64,000 nt of DNA, taken from Rhodospirillaceae bacterium (GTDB taxonomy: Bacteria > Pseudomonadota > Alphaproteobacteria > Rhodospirillales > Casp-alpha2). Made by a program: the position numbers and the translations under genes. Every line of letters begins with the position of its first letter. Within the stretch, counting starts at the first letter, position 1. The DNA is taken from positions 25,136 through 89,135 of the forward strand of contig PALN01000084.1 of assembly GCA_002706405.1 (NCBI GenBank), given 5' to 3'. The notes under the pieces were generated by a model. The model ran no database searches, was not told the DNA's origin, and worked only from the letters and a program-made list of their open reading frames with translations. Of the stretch, positions 17,338-24,934 are shown in pieces.

Positions 17338-18156
17338 ATGAATAAAATCGTCTACATCCTTGGCGCGATCATCGCCCTTATCGTCGCCGTCGGCATCTAT
17401 CTGTTCGTGTTCGCCGGCGACCTGATCAAGACCGCCGTCGAAACCATCGGCAGCGACGCCACCCAGGCCGAGGTAACGCTGAACTCCGTGGACCTGGACA
17501 TGTTCCAGGGCACCGGCGCCCTGAAAGGCCTGACCGTCGGCAACCCCAAGGGTTTCAAGACGCCGAGCGCGTTTGAACTGGGCGCGATCTCGCTGCACAT
17601 CGACAAGGATTCCATCGGCAAGAACCCGATCGTCATCAAGTCCATCGCCATCACGGGCCCGGTCGTGACCTATGAAAAAGCCGACGGCAGTTCCAACGTC
17701 GACGCCATCAAGGCGAACGTCGATGCCTATGCCAAGAAATTCGCGGGTTCCGGCGGCGAAGCCAAAACGGAAGCGGCCTCCGGCGAGGAACAGAAGCTGG
17801 TGATCGAAAAGCTGACCATCACCGGCGGCAAGGTGAACCTGAGTGCCGGGATCCTGGGCGGGAAAACGATCGATGCCGCCCTGCCCGACATCACCCTGAC
17901 CAACATCGGCAAAGACTCCGGCGGCTCCAGTCCCGCCGCGGTGACCAAGGCGGTGATCGACAAGCTGACCGCAGGCATCATGTCCATCAATCCGGAAAAA
18001 CTGATCGGCAACGCCGCCAAAATGATGGAAGGCGCCGTCAAGGGGGCAACGGACGCCGTGAAGGGTGTTACCGAAGGCGCCAGCGGCGTCACCGAAGGGG
18101 CCGGTAAGGCCATCGAAGGCGCGGGCGATAAGATCAAAGGCCTGTTTGGAAAATAG
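17338..18156 (+). CDS. AsmA-like membrane-anchored protein with amphipathic C-terminal repeats
   Basis: A 272-residue protein with one N-terminal membrane segment (residues 4-26, IVYILGAIIALIVAVG...) and a beta-rich periplasmic part resembling AsmA/DUF748 proteins (VTLNSVDLDMFQGTGALKGL, SIAITGPVVTYE, LTITGGKVNLS). The last 60 residues are repeats of about eleven residues of the form KGVTEGASGVTEGAGKAIEG, similar to amphipathic LEA-like or anchor helices. The role is unknown; AsmA relatives are linked to envelope lipid homeostasis. The ATG at 17338 follows AAAGGAAAG. A strong terminator lies directly downstream, so this is a single-gene unit. Confidence 0.65.
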   Translation: MNKIVYILGAIIALIVAVGIYLFVFAGDLIKTAVETIGSDATQAEVTLNSVDLDMFQGTGALKGLTVGNPKGFKTPSAFELGAISLHIDKDSIGKNPIVIKSIAITGPVVTYEKADGSSNVDAIKANVDAYAKKFAGSGGEAKTEAASGEEQKLVIEKLTITGGKVNLSAGILGGKTIDAALPDITLTNIGKDSGGSSPAAVTKAVIDKLTAGIMSINPEKLIGNAAKMMEGAVKGATDAVKGVTEGASGVTEGAGKAIEGAGDKIKGLFGK

Positions 18157-18184
18157 AACGCGATATCAGAATTTTACGCGTCAA

Positions 18185-18212
18185 GGCGGGTCCTTCGGGG
18201 CCCGCCTTTTTT
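18185..18212 (+). terminator. Rho-independent terminator after the AsmA-like gene
   Basis: A GGCGGG-TCC stem with a TTCG tetraloop pairs with GGG-CCCGCC (one T-G pair) and is followed by six Ts, 28 bases after the stop codon. It is one of the two clearest terminators in the window. Confidence 0.9.
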
Positions 18213-18280
18213 CTTGCCCGAATGCGCGCGAAAACGGTTTTTCCGATGACAGTCAGCGAAACAATCCATATCTCTCTTTA

Positions 18281-18309
18281 TTGCGAATAATTCTTAATTG
18301 CACTATATT
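18281..18309 (+). promoter_or_regulatory. Promoter overlapped by a Fur-box-like dyad
   Basis: TTGCGA (18281-18286) and TATATT (18304-18309) are separated by 17 bases, a strong sigma-70-type promoter. The 19-base dyad GCGAATAATTCTTAATTGC at 18283-18301 fills the -35 to -10 region and closely resembles gammaproteobacterial Fur boxes of the GCGAATNATTCTNATTNGC type. The local base composition is strikingly AT-rich for this genome. Repression by Fur under iron sufficiency is inferred. The predicted start near 18316 leaves about 54 leader bases before the DUF2061 gene. Confidence 0.55.
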
Positions 18310-18369
18310 CATTTCAACAAACGCCGCCCCAAGATTTTCGGCTGGCAACCGCCCTGAAAGGAACCACCC

Positions 18370-18603
18370 ATGTCACGCAAACTGATCAAAACAGGCACCT
18401 ATTCCATGATGCACTTGGTTGTCGCGGTGACGGTGGCCTATGTCCTGACCCGCGATTGGCACATTGCCTTGGGCGTCGGGATCATCGAACCCATGGTGCA
18501 GACCGTCGCCTACTCGGTCCACGAGGCTTTGTGGGGCAAGGTCGAGGCACCCGCCAAGGATGACCGCGCCAGTTCCGGCGGCACGGCGGCGATGGCCGCC
18601 TGA
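18370..18603 (+). CDS. Small DUF2061 inner-membrane protein
   Basis: A 77-residue membrane protein with two hydrophobic stretches (around residues 13-27 and 31-48). The pattern RKLIKTG...VTVAYVLTRDW...ALGVGIIEPMVQTVAYSVHEALW matches DUF2061, a small predicted membrane family of unknown function. The ATG at 18370 has GAAAGGAA upstream. The gene stands alone after a terminator and is preceded by a promoter that carries a Fur-box-like dyad, so it may be iron-regulated. The short tail (about 25 residues) is polar. The cytochrome gene follows after 75 bases. Confidence 0.75.
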   Translation: MSRKLIKTGTYSMMHLVVAVTVAYVLTRDWHIALGVGIIEPMVQTVAYSVHEALWGKVEAPAKDDRASSGGTAAMAA

Positions 18604-18678
18604 GACCACCGGTAACAGCGATCCGCCGCCGCCTTTAGCCCGTGTTTCGGATGCAGATTCGCTGTAGACTTAAAGGCA

Positions 18679-19152
18679 ATGGGTACGTGGACATTCATCA
18701 AGATCGCTTCCGCATGCATCGGCGTGTTGGCTTGCATGGCCGCAGCCTCCTCGACAAACGCAGCCGCCAACAGTCCGGCGATTATTGAGACGGCCAGCGA
18801 GTCCCCCGCTCCCTCGCATAACTACAACATGCATCGGCATCTGCTTCACCTGCTTCGCATCGCGGACAGTCTCGCCCGCAGAGACTTCAAGGAGGTTGCC
18901 CGCCTCGCCGATCAAAAGCTGGGGCTGCAGTCGAGCGGCGGCAAGAGGGATGCCGCACCGGAATTCGTGGAACCCGACCAGAACATATGGGAACTGGGCT
19001 GGCGGTTCCGCCAGCAGGGATCACGTTTGTCCGAATTGGCGAAAGCGGCGGCGGAAAATCCGGCGCAGGTGGATGCGGCCACGGTTGATCGCGAATTCGT
19101 TAACCTGGCCAAGGCCTGTCACGAATGTCACGCCGTCCTTAAAGACCCTTGA
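18679..19152 (+). CDS. Periplasmic c-type cytochrome, cytochrome c'-like
   Basis: A 157-residue exported protein. A signal peptide is visible in the first 30 residues (hydrophobic ASACIGVLACMAAASS, then an Ala-rich cleavage region). A single haem-c site CHECH sits near the C-terminus (C147, C150, H151), as in four-helix cytochromes c' and c-556. Length and helical character fit that fold. The sixth haem ligand and redox partner cannot be read. It lies 75 bases after the DUF2061 gene and could share its putative Fur-controlled transcript. It converges with the D-aminoacylase gene. Confidence 0.75.
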   Translation: MGTWTFIKIASACIGVLACMAAASSTNAAANSPAIIETASESPAPSHNYNMHRHLLHLLRIADSLARRDFKEVARLADQKLGLQSSGGKRDAAPEFVEPDQNIWELGWRFRQQGSRLSELAKAAAENPAQVDAATVDREFVNLAKACHECHAVLKDP

Positions 19153-19185
19153 TGCCGGGCATCGGCCAAACCGCGCCGCCCAGGG

Positions 19186-20655
19186 TTAGGCCACCGCCCG
19201 TCCGACCCGCCGGCCCGGCCGCGCCCCGGTCCAGGCGAGATCATGCCAAACCAAGGCCCCGTTCACATAAACGCGTTCGATCCCGCCGGCCGGTGTCTCC
19301 GGTGCTTCGAACGTGGCCCGGTCGATCACCGTCTTCGGGTTGAACAGCACCAGATCGGCGAATGCTCCTTCACGGATCACCCCCCGATCTTTCAGGCCGA
19401 ACACGCTGGCCGGCTTGCCGGACATGCGGTGGACGGCTTCTTCCAAGGTCAACACGCCCTCGTCCCGGCAGTAATGGCCGAGCACCCGGGGGAACGTCCC
19501 CCACAGGCGCGGATGCGGCCGCCCTTCGTCGATGGGCAGACCGTCCGAGGCGATCATCGCGCCCGGGAACGCCATGATGCGGCGCACCTCGGCCTCGTCC
19601 ATGCGGAAATAGACCGCCCCTGCCGGCGACAGACGACGGATCGCCTCGTCCACGGAACAGCCCCATTCGGCGACGACGCTGTCGAATTCGCGGCCGACCA
19701 ATTCCGGATGGGGAACGGAGGACGTCAGCACGGTCTTTTCCGAGGTCGACAGAAAATCCTTGAGCAGGATCGTCGAGGTCGCCGTGTAGGGATACAGGTC
19801 GTAATCCAAGGTGATGTCTTTCTGCGCCGCCTTGATATGGGCCAGGCTGTCGTGGCTCTTGCCCCAGTTTTCCCGACCGACGCATTTGTGGTGGGAAATC
19901 ACCGTGGCCGCACCGGACCGCCGGGCGATGTCGATGGTTTCGTCCACCGATTCCACCAGATCCGGGCCTTCGTTGCGCATATGGGTGGTGTAGAGCGCCC
20001 CGAAATCCTTGAGACAGGCCGCCAGTTCGACAATTTCGTCCGTGGGCGCATGGATCGCCGTGGGATAGGCCAAGCCCGTGGACAGGCCGACGGCGCCGTC
20101 CTTCAGGCTTTGCTCCAGCATCCGCGCCATTGCGTCGATCTCGGCCTTGGTCGCGGCACGGTCAAAGGTATCCATCATCACCCCGGCGCGCAGGGTCGAA
20201 TGGCCGACCAGGGAAGCCACGTTGATGGCGGCCGGGCTGTCGGCCAGGGCGGCGTTGTAATCGGCCAGGGTGGGGAACCGATAATCGGCCCAGCTGCCGA
20301 GCAGCGCCATCGGGCCCGGCGGGTCCGACTCACCGGCCCGACTGCCCGGCACGAAGGGTGCCAACGACACGCCGCAGTTGCCGGTGACCACGGTCGTCAC
20401 GCCTTGGCTGGTCTTGGGCGCCACGCTGGGCTGGGTCAGAACCAGGCGGTCGTCGTGGGTGTGGACGTCGATAAAGCCGGGCGCCAGGGCTAGGCCGCTG
20501 CCATCAATCGTTTCCTTGGCCATGGCCCCTTCGGCCACCAGGTTTCCCACCGCCATGACACGGTCACCCGAAACCCCCACATCGGCGCGCCGTATGGGGC
20601 CGCCGGTGCCGTCGATGACATCGGTATCGGTGATTAAAAGATCATATGCGGACAT
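19186..20655 (-). CDS. N-acyl-D-amino-acid deacylase (D-aminoacylase family)
   Basis: A 489-residue amidohydrolase-superfamily enzyme. The N-terminal small beta domain (DLLITDTDVIDGTGGPIRRADVG) precedes the metal motif GFIDVHTHDD; VVTGNCGVSLAPF, a GLSTGLAYP segment and the THMRNEG motif follow, all typical of D-aminoacylases. It removes acyl groups from N-acyl-D-amino acids in the cytoplasm. The specific acyl-D-amino acid cannot be told. The ATG at 20655 is preferred because the family start (YDLLI) follows at once. It is divergent from the acyl-CoA dehydrogenase gene across 145 bases. Confidence 0.9.
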   Translation of the reverse strand: MSAYDLLITDTDVIDGTGGPIRRADVGVSGDRVMAVGNLVAEGAMAKETIDGSGLALAPGFIDVHTHDDRLVLTQPSVAPKTSQGVTTVVTGNCGVSLAPFVPGSRAGESDPPGPMALLGSWADYRFPTLADYNAALADSPAAINVASLVGHSTLRAGVMMDTFDRAATKAEIDAMARMLEQSLKDGAVGLSTGLAYPTAIHAPTDEIVELAACLKDFGALYTTHMRNEGPDLVESVDETIDIARRSGAATVISHHKCVGRENWGKSHDSLAHIKAAQKDITLDYDLYPYTATSTILLKDFLSTSEKTVLTSSVPHPELVGREFDSVVAEWGCSVDEAIRRLSPAGAVYFRMDEAEVRRIMAFPGAMIASDGLPIDEGRPHPRLWGTFPRVLGHYCRDEGVLTLEEAVHRMSGKPASVFGLKDRGVIREGAFADLVLFNPKTVIDRATFEAPETPAGGIERVYVNGALVWHDLAWTGARPGRRVGRAVA

Positions 20656-20800
20656 GGTGGAAAGTCTCCTGATGCGTCGTGATGGGGGTCATATTACATG
20701 GCCGGAGGCCGGGCGCCAGATGACCGCGGCCCTTGACGTAACGGCACCGTTGTCAGCGCCCCGATCCTTGCCTACAACCGAGGTGTTAAGGAGACAGCCC

Positions 20801-22588
20801 ATGGCCGATTACCGAGCCCCCCTGGACGACATGCGCTTCGCGCTGAACGAGATCGCAGGCCTGGATGCCGTGAACCAACTGCCCGGGTTCGACGACGCGA
20901 CGCCGGATCTGGTCGACGCGATTCTCGATGAAGCCGGCAAATTCGGCGCGGACGTCCTTGCTCCGCTTAATCACACGGGCGACCAGGAAGGCTGCGTCCT
21001 GGAAAACGGCGTGGTCCGCACGCCCAAGGGATTCCCCGACGCCTATCAGCAGTTCGTCGAGTCCGGCTGGAACGGCATCTGGGCGCCGGAAGATTGGGGC
21101 GGCCAAGGTCTGCCCGTGCTGGTGGCGACGGCGGTGTCGGAAATCTGGCACGCCGCCAATCTGTCCTTTGCCCTTTGCCCCATGCTGACGCAAAGCGCCA
21201 TCGAGCTGCTGCTGTCCCACGGCTCCGACGAGATCAACGCCATCTACCTGGAAAAGCTGGTCACTGGACAGTGGGCCGGGACCATGAATTTGACCGAACC
21301 GCAGGCCGGATCGGACCTGGCGCGTATTCGCTGCAAGGCCGAACGCGCCGACGGTCACTATCTCGTGCGGGGCCAGAAGATCTTCATCAGCCATGGCGAA
21401 CACGACATGGCGGAAAACATCGTCCACATGGTGCTCGCGCGATCCCCCGACGGGCCCGAAGGGATCAAGGGCCTGTCCCTGTTCGTGGTGCCCAAGTTCC
21501 TGCCCGATGCGGACGGTAACCCGGGGGCGCGCAACGATCTGCGGTGCGTCTCGCTGGAACACAAAATGGGCATGCACGCCAGCCCGACCGCGGTCATGTC
21601 CTATGGCGATGACGGCGGCGCCCGGGCCTTCCTGATCGGCGAGGAAAACCGTGGGATTGAGTACATGTTCATCATGATGAATGCGGCGCGTCTGGCCGTT
21701 GGCATGGAAGGCGTGGGCATCGCCGAGCGGGCCTATCAGCAGGCCCGCGATTTCGCCAAGGACCGCGTGCAAAGCCGTGCCCTCACAGGTGGCGGGGCCG
21801 ATCCCGTGACCATCATCCACCATCCGGACGTGCGCCGCATGCTGCTGGCCATGCGGGTGCAGACGGAAGCCGTCCGCGCCATCGCCTACCGGGTCGCGGG
21901 CGCCGTCGATATCTCCCGGCGCCACGCCGATCCTGAAGAGCGCGCCCGTGCCCAAAGCTTCGTCGACCTCATGACTCCCGTCGCCAAGGCCTTTTCGACG
22001 GACGTTGCGTCCGAGGTCGCCGACCTGGGCATTCAGGTCCACGGCGGCATGGGCTATATCGAAGAAACCGGGGCGGCGCAGCACGCGCGGGACATCCGCG
22101 TAACCCGCATCTACGAAGGCACCAACGGTATTCAAGCGAACGATCTGGTCGGCCGCAAGGTCGCCCGCGACGAAGGCGTTGCCGCCGGCGAATTGATCAA
22201 GGCCATGCGGGAAACCATCGCCGACCTGACCGCCGATGACGGCGGGCTGAGCGATTTGGCCGAACCCTTGACTGCCGCCGTCCGCGCCCTGGAAACGGCG
22301 ACCGACTGGATCGTCGATACCTGGCCCCAGGACCCGGCTCCGGCCGCCGCCGGCGCCGTGCATTACCTGCGCCTGATGGGCATCGCCACGGGCGGCTGGC
22401 TGCTGGCCCAGGGGGCCTTGTGCGCGGCCCGGCGCAGGGACCAAGGCGACACCGATCCCTATCTGGATCACAAGGTCCTATCGGCCCGTTTCTTCGCCGA
22501 ACAGTACCTGCCCCAGGCGGCGGCGCTGCGGGCGACGATCCTGGCCGGCGGCGGCACCGTCGCCGCCGTTTCGCCCGACGCCTTCTAG
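20801..22588 (+). CDS. Acyl-CoA dehydrogenase, DmdC-type (C-terminal extended)
   Basis: A 595-residue flavoprotein of the long acyl-CoA dehydrogenase class that includes 3-methylmercaptopropionyl-CoA dehydrogenase DmdC. The N-terminus YRAPLDDMRFALNEI is typical of this subgroup. Further marks are MNLTEPQAGSDLA (flavin contact), YEGTNGIQANDLVGRK near the catalytic region, and a C-terminal extension beyond the usual 380-residue core. Many members act on ordinary short or medium acyl-CoAs, so a role in DMSP breakdown is not implied. The ATG at 20801 follows AAGGAGA at ideal spacing. No dmdB or dmdD neighbour is present. Single-gene unit. Confidence 0.88.
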   Translation: MADYRAPLDDMRFALNEIAGLDAVNQLPGFDDATPDLVDAILDEAGKFGADVLAPLNHTGDQEGCVLENGVVRTPKGFPDAYQQFVESGWNGIWAPEDWGGQGLPVLVATAVSEIWHAANLSFALCPMLTQSAIELLLSHGSDEINAIYLEKLVTGQWAGTMNLTEPQAGSDLARIRCKAERADGHYLVRGQKIFISHGEHDMAENIVHMVLARSPDGPEGIKGLSLFVVPKFLPDADGNPGARNDLRCVSLEHKMGMHASPTAVMSYGDDGGARAFLIGEENRGIEYMFIMMNAARLAVGMEGVGIAERAYQQARDFAKDRVQSRALTGGGADPVTIIHHPDVRRMLLAMRVQTEAVRAIAYRVAGAVDISRRHADPEERARAQSFVDLMTPVAKAFSTDVASEVADLGIQVHGGMGYIEETGAAQHARDIRVTRIYEGTNGIQANDLVGRKVARDEGVAAGELIKAMRETIADLTADDGGLSDLAEPLTAAVRALETATDWIVDTWPQDPAPAAAGAVHYLRLMGIATGGWLLAQGALCAARRRDQGDTDPYLDHKVLSARFFAEQYLPQAAALRATILAGGGTVAAVSPDAF

Positions 22589-22646
22589 GCCTTTCAGCGC
22601 GGCCCGACGGAACCTCGCCATCGCCCCGAATTACGGGGGTTGTGCC

Positions 22647-22673
22647 TTGATTTGTTAACCTTTTTCCTACAGT
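22647..22673 (+). promoter_or_regulatory. Candidate promoter of the lpt operon
   Basis: TTGATT (22647-22652) and TACAGT (22668-22673) lie 15 bases apart in an AT-rich patch ending 28 bases before lptF. The spacing is short, so this is only a weak call; it is the best candidate in the 113-base gap. Confidence 0.25.
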
Positions 22674-22701
22674 TTGGGGTCCTCATTCCCTGGGGATTCG
22701 A

Positions 22702-23814
22702 ATGAACTCGCTAACGCGGTACGTATTGCGCCAACTTCTGGTTGGCATGATCCTTGTGACGACGGGCCTGACCTGCATCATCTGGCTCACGCAGTCGCTG
22801 CGGTTTGTCGAGATGATCGTCAACCGAGGATTGAGCGCGGGGACATTTTTCTATCTTTCCGGGCTTTTGCTGCCCAACTTCCTGATCGTCATCCTGCCGA
22901 TCGCCCTGTTTACGGTGGTCGTGTTCATTTATGCGAAGCTGATCACCGACCGCGAACTGGTGGTCATGCGCGCGACGGGCTTCAGCCAGTTCGCGCTTGC
23001 CAAGCCGGCGCTGATCCTGGCGGTCATCACGGTCCTCCTGTCCTACACGCTGCACCTGAAATTGGTGCCGGAATCTTACCGTGCTTTTCGAGACCTGCAG
23101 TGGGACATCCGCAATAGCGTGTCCCACGTCTTGTTGAAGGAAGGCGAATTCAACAACGTCGGGAAGACGACCACGGTCTATGTGCGCGCCCGCACACCCG
23201 ATGGACAGTTGCATGGCATTCTGGTTCATGACACCCGCGACAAGACCAAGCCGTTCACCTTGATGGCGGACCGGGGGGCCATGATCGATACGCCGACCGG
23301 CCCTCGCGTGGTCATGTTCAAGGGCAATCGGCAGGAAGTCGACACGGCCACCAACAAGCTCTCGATCCTGTATTTCGACCGCTGGGTCTACAATCTGGCC
23401 ATCGGCGGCCCCCAGGGAGCGCGATGGCGCGAACCCCGGGAACGCACGCTTGACGAACTGTTCGACACCCGCAATCAGATCCACCTGATCGGCGCGCAGA
23501 ACGTCGGAAAATTTATCGTCGAAGCCCACCGACGGCTGATTGCGCCGATGCTCTGCCTGACCTTTACCATGATCGGCCTGAGTTGCCTATTGACGGGGAA
23601 TTTCGGCCGTCGGACTCAAACCGCGCGGGTTCTCGCCGCCGTCGGAAGCATGGTGATGCTGCAGGCGATCATCCTCGGCGTGGAAAACATGACCGCTAAG
23701 AACCTTGACCTGATTCCGCTGCTTTACGCCGCTGTCCTGGCACCTATGCCGCTTTGCTGGCTGGTCATGGTCAAGCCGCCGTCGGCGGCCCCAGCCATGC
23801 CCAAGACGGCCTGA
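22702..23814 (+). CDS. lptF: LPS export ABC transporter permease LptF
   Basis: A 370-residue inner-membrane permease of the LptB2FG transporter that extracts lipopolysaccharide from the inner membrane. The start NSLTRYVLRQLLVGMILV is typical. Three membrane segments are followed by a periplasmic beta-jellyroll (about residues 130-265) and three more membrane segments. VVFIYAKLITDRELVVMRATG is the coupling-helix region conserved in LptF/G. It heads the lptF-lptG-lptD-surA-pdxA-rsmA run, with 14 bases to lptG. The ATPase gene lptB is not in the window. Confidence 0.92.
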   Translation: MNSLTRYVLRQLLVGMILVTTGLTCIIWLTQSLRFVEMIVNRGLSAGTFFYLSGLLLPNFLIVILPIALFTVVVFIYAKLITDRELVVMRATGFSQFALAKPALILAVITVLLSYTLHLKLVPESYRAFRDLQWDIRNSVSHVLLKEGEFNNVGKTTTVYVRARTPDGQLHGILVHDTRDKTKPFTLMADRGAMIDTPTGPRVVMFKGNRQEVDTATNKLSILYFDRWVYNLAIGGPQGARWREPRERTLDELFDTRNQIHLIGAQNVGKFIVEAHRRLIAPMLCLTFTMIGLSCLLTGNFGRRTQTARVLAAVGSMVMLQAIILGVENMTAKNLDLIPLLYAAVLAPMPLCWLVMVKPPSAAPAMPKTA

Positions 23815-23828
23815 GGACGGAGAACGAC

Positions 23829-24929
23829 ATGCGCTTGTCGATGATCCTGTCCGTTTATATCGGGCGACAATTCCTGGTCAGCTTCCTTGGCATCTTCTGC
23901 CTGTTCCTTTTGCTGATCCTGCTGTTCGATTCCGTTGAGCTGCTGCGGCGCACGGCCCAACATGATTCCGTGACCTTCGCGATGGTCATGGAGATGTCCC
24001 TTTTGAAACTGCCGTTCATGGGTCAGAAAACCTTTCCCTTCGCCATTCTGTTCGGCGGCATGGCCGCATTTTGGCGGCTGACGCGCACCAATGAACTGGT
24101 CGTGACGCGGGCGACCGGGATTTCCGCCTGGCAGTTCATGCTGCCGGTTCTGTTCCTCGCCTTCCTTCTGGGCATTCTTCAGGTCACGATCATCAACCCC
24201 CTGTCGTCGTCCATGCTGGGCCGCTACGAACGGCTGGAAGCGACCCGTATTGAAGGACACACCAGTTTCTTATCCATTTCCAATTCGGGCCTGTGGCTGC
24301 GTCAGGCCGACGACAAAGGCCAAAGCGTCGTCCACGCGGAACGCGTCCTGCAGCAGAAAAGCGAGGTCGAGTTACGTGATGTCTTGGTCTTCCTTTACGA
24401 AGGCAAGGACACGTTTCGCCAGCGCGTCGATGCGCAATCGGCCCGCCTCGAGGACGGTTTCTGGCATCTCACGGAAGCCTGGATATTCGAGCCCGAATTG
24501 CCGGCCCGATATGAAAAAAATTACTGGCTGCCGACGGACCTGACCGTCAACCGCATCCAGGATAACTTCGCGCCGCCGGAAACCATGTCTTTCTGGGATC
24601 TGCCACACTTTATCGATACGTTGGAAAACGCCGGGTTTTCAGCCATCCGCCACCGCCTGTATTGGCACACCCTATTGTCGGCACCGCTGTTGATGTGCGC
24701 CATGGTCCTGATCGCCGCAACGTTCACCCTGCGCCAGACGCGGCGCGGCGGCACGACGTACATCATCTCGGGCGGAGTCTTGACCGGCTTCGTTCTGTAT
24801 TTTTTCTCCGATATCGTCTTCGCCCTTGGTCTATCGGATAGCATTCCGGTGCTGCTTGCCGCCTGGACCCCCTCGGGCGTCGCGACCATGCTGGGTGCCG
24901 CGATGCTGCTGCATTTGGAGGACGGCTGA
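23829..24929 (+). CDS. lptG: LPS export ABC transporter permease LptG
   Basis: A 366-residue permease paralogous to LptF, forming the LptFG heterodimer. It begins MRLSMILSVYIGRQFLVSF and shows the coupling segment WRLTRTNELVVTRATGIS. A periplasmic jellyroll follows and the last third has three membrane segments (for example RQTRRGGTTYIISGGVLTGF). The ATG at 23829 is chosen over an in-frame start inside lptF. The gap to lptD is five bases, which points to one transcript and coupled production of the export machinery. Confidence 0.92.
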   Translation: MRLSMILSVYIGRQFLVSFLGIFCLFLLLILLFDSVELLRRTAQHDSVTFAMVMEMSLLKLPFMGQKTFPFAILFGGMAAFWRLTRTNELVVTRATGISAWQFMLPVLFLAFLLGILQVTIINPLSSSMLGRYERLEATRIEGHTSFLSISNSGLWLRQADDKGQSVVHAERVLQQKSEVELRDVLVFLYEGKDTFRQRVDAQSARLEDGFWHLTEAWIFEPELPARYEKNYWLPTDLTVNRIQDNFAPPETMSFWDLPHFIDTLENAGFSAIRHRLYWHTLLSAPLLMCAMVLIAATFTLRQTRRGGTTYIISGGVLTGFVLYFFSDIVFALGLSDSIPVLLAAWTPSGVATMLGAAMLLHLEDG

Positions 24930-24934
24930 CCGCC

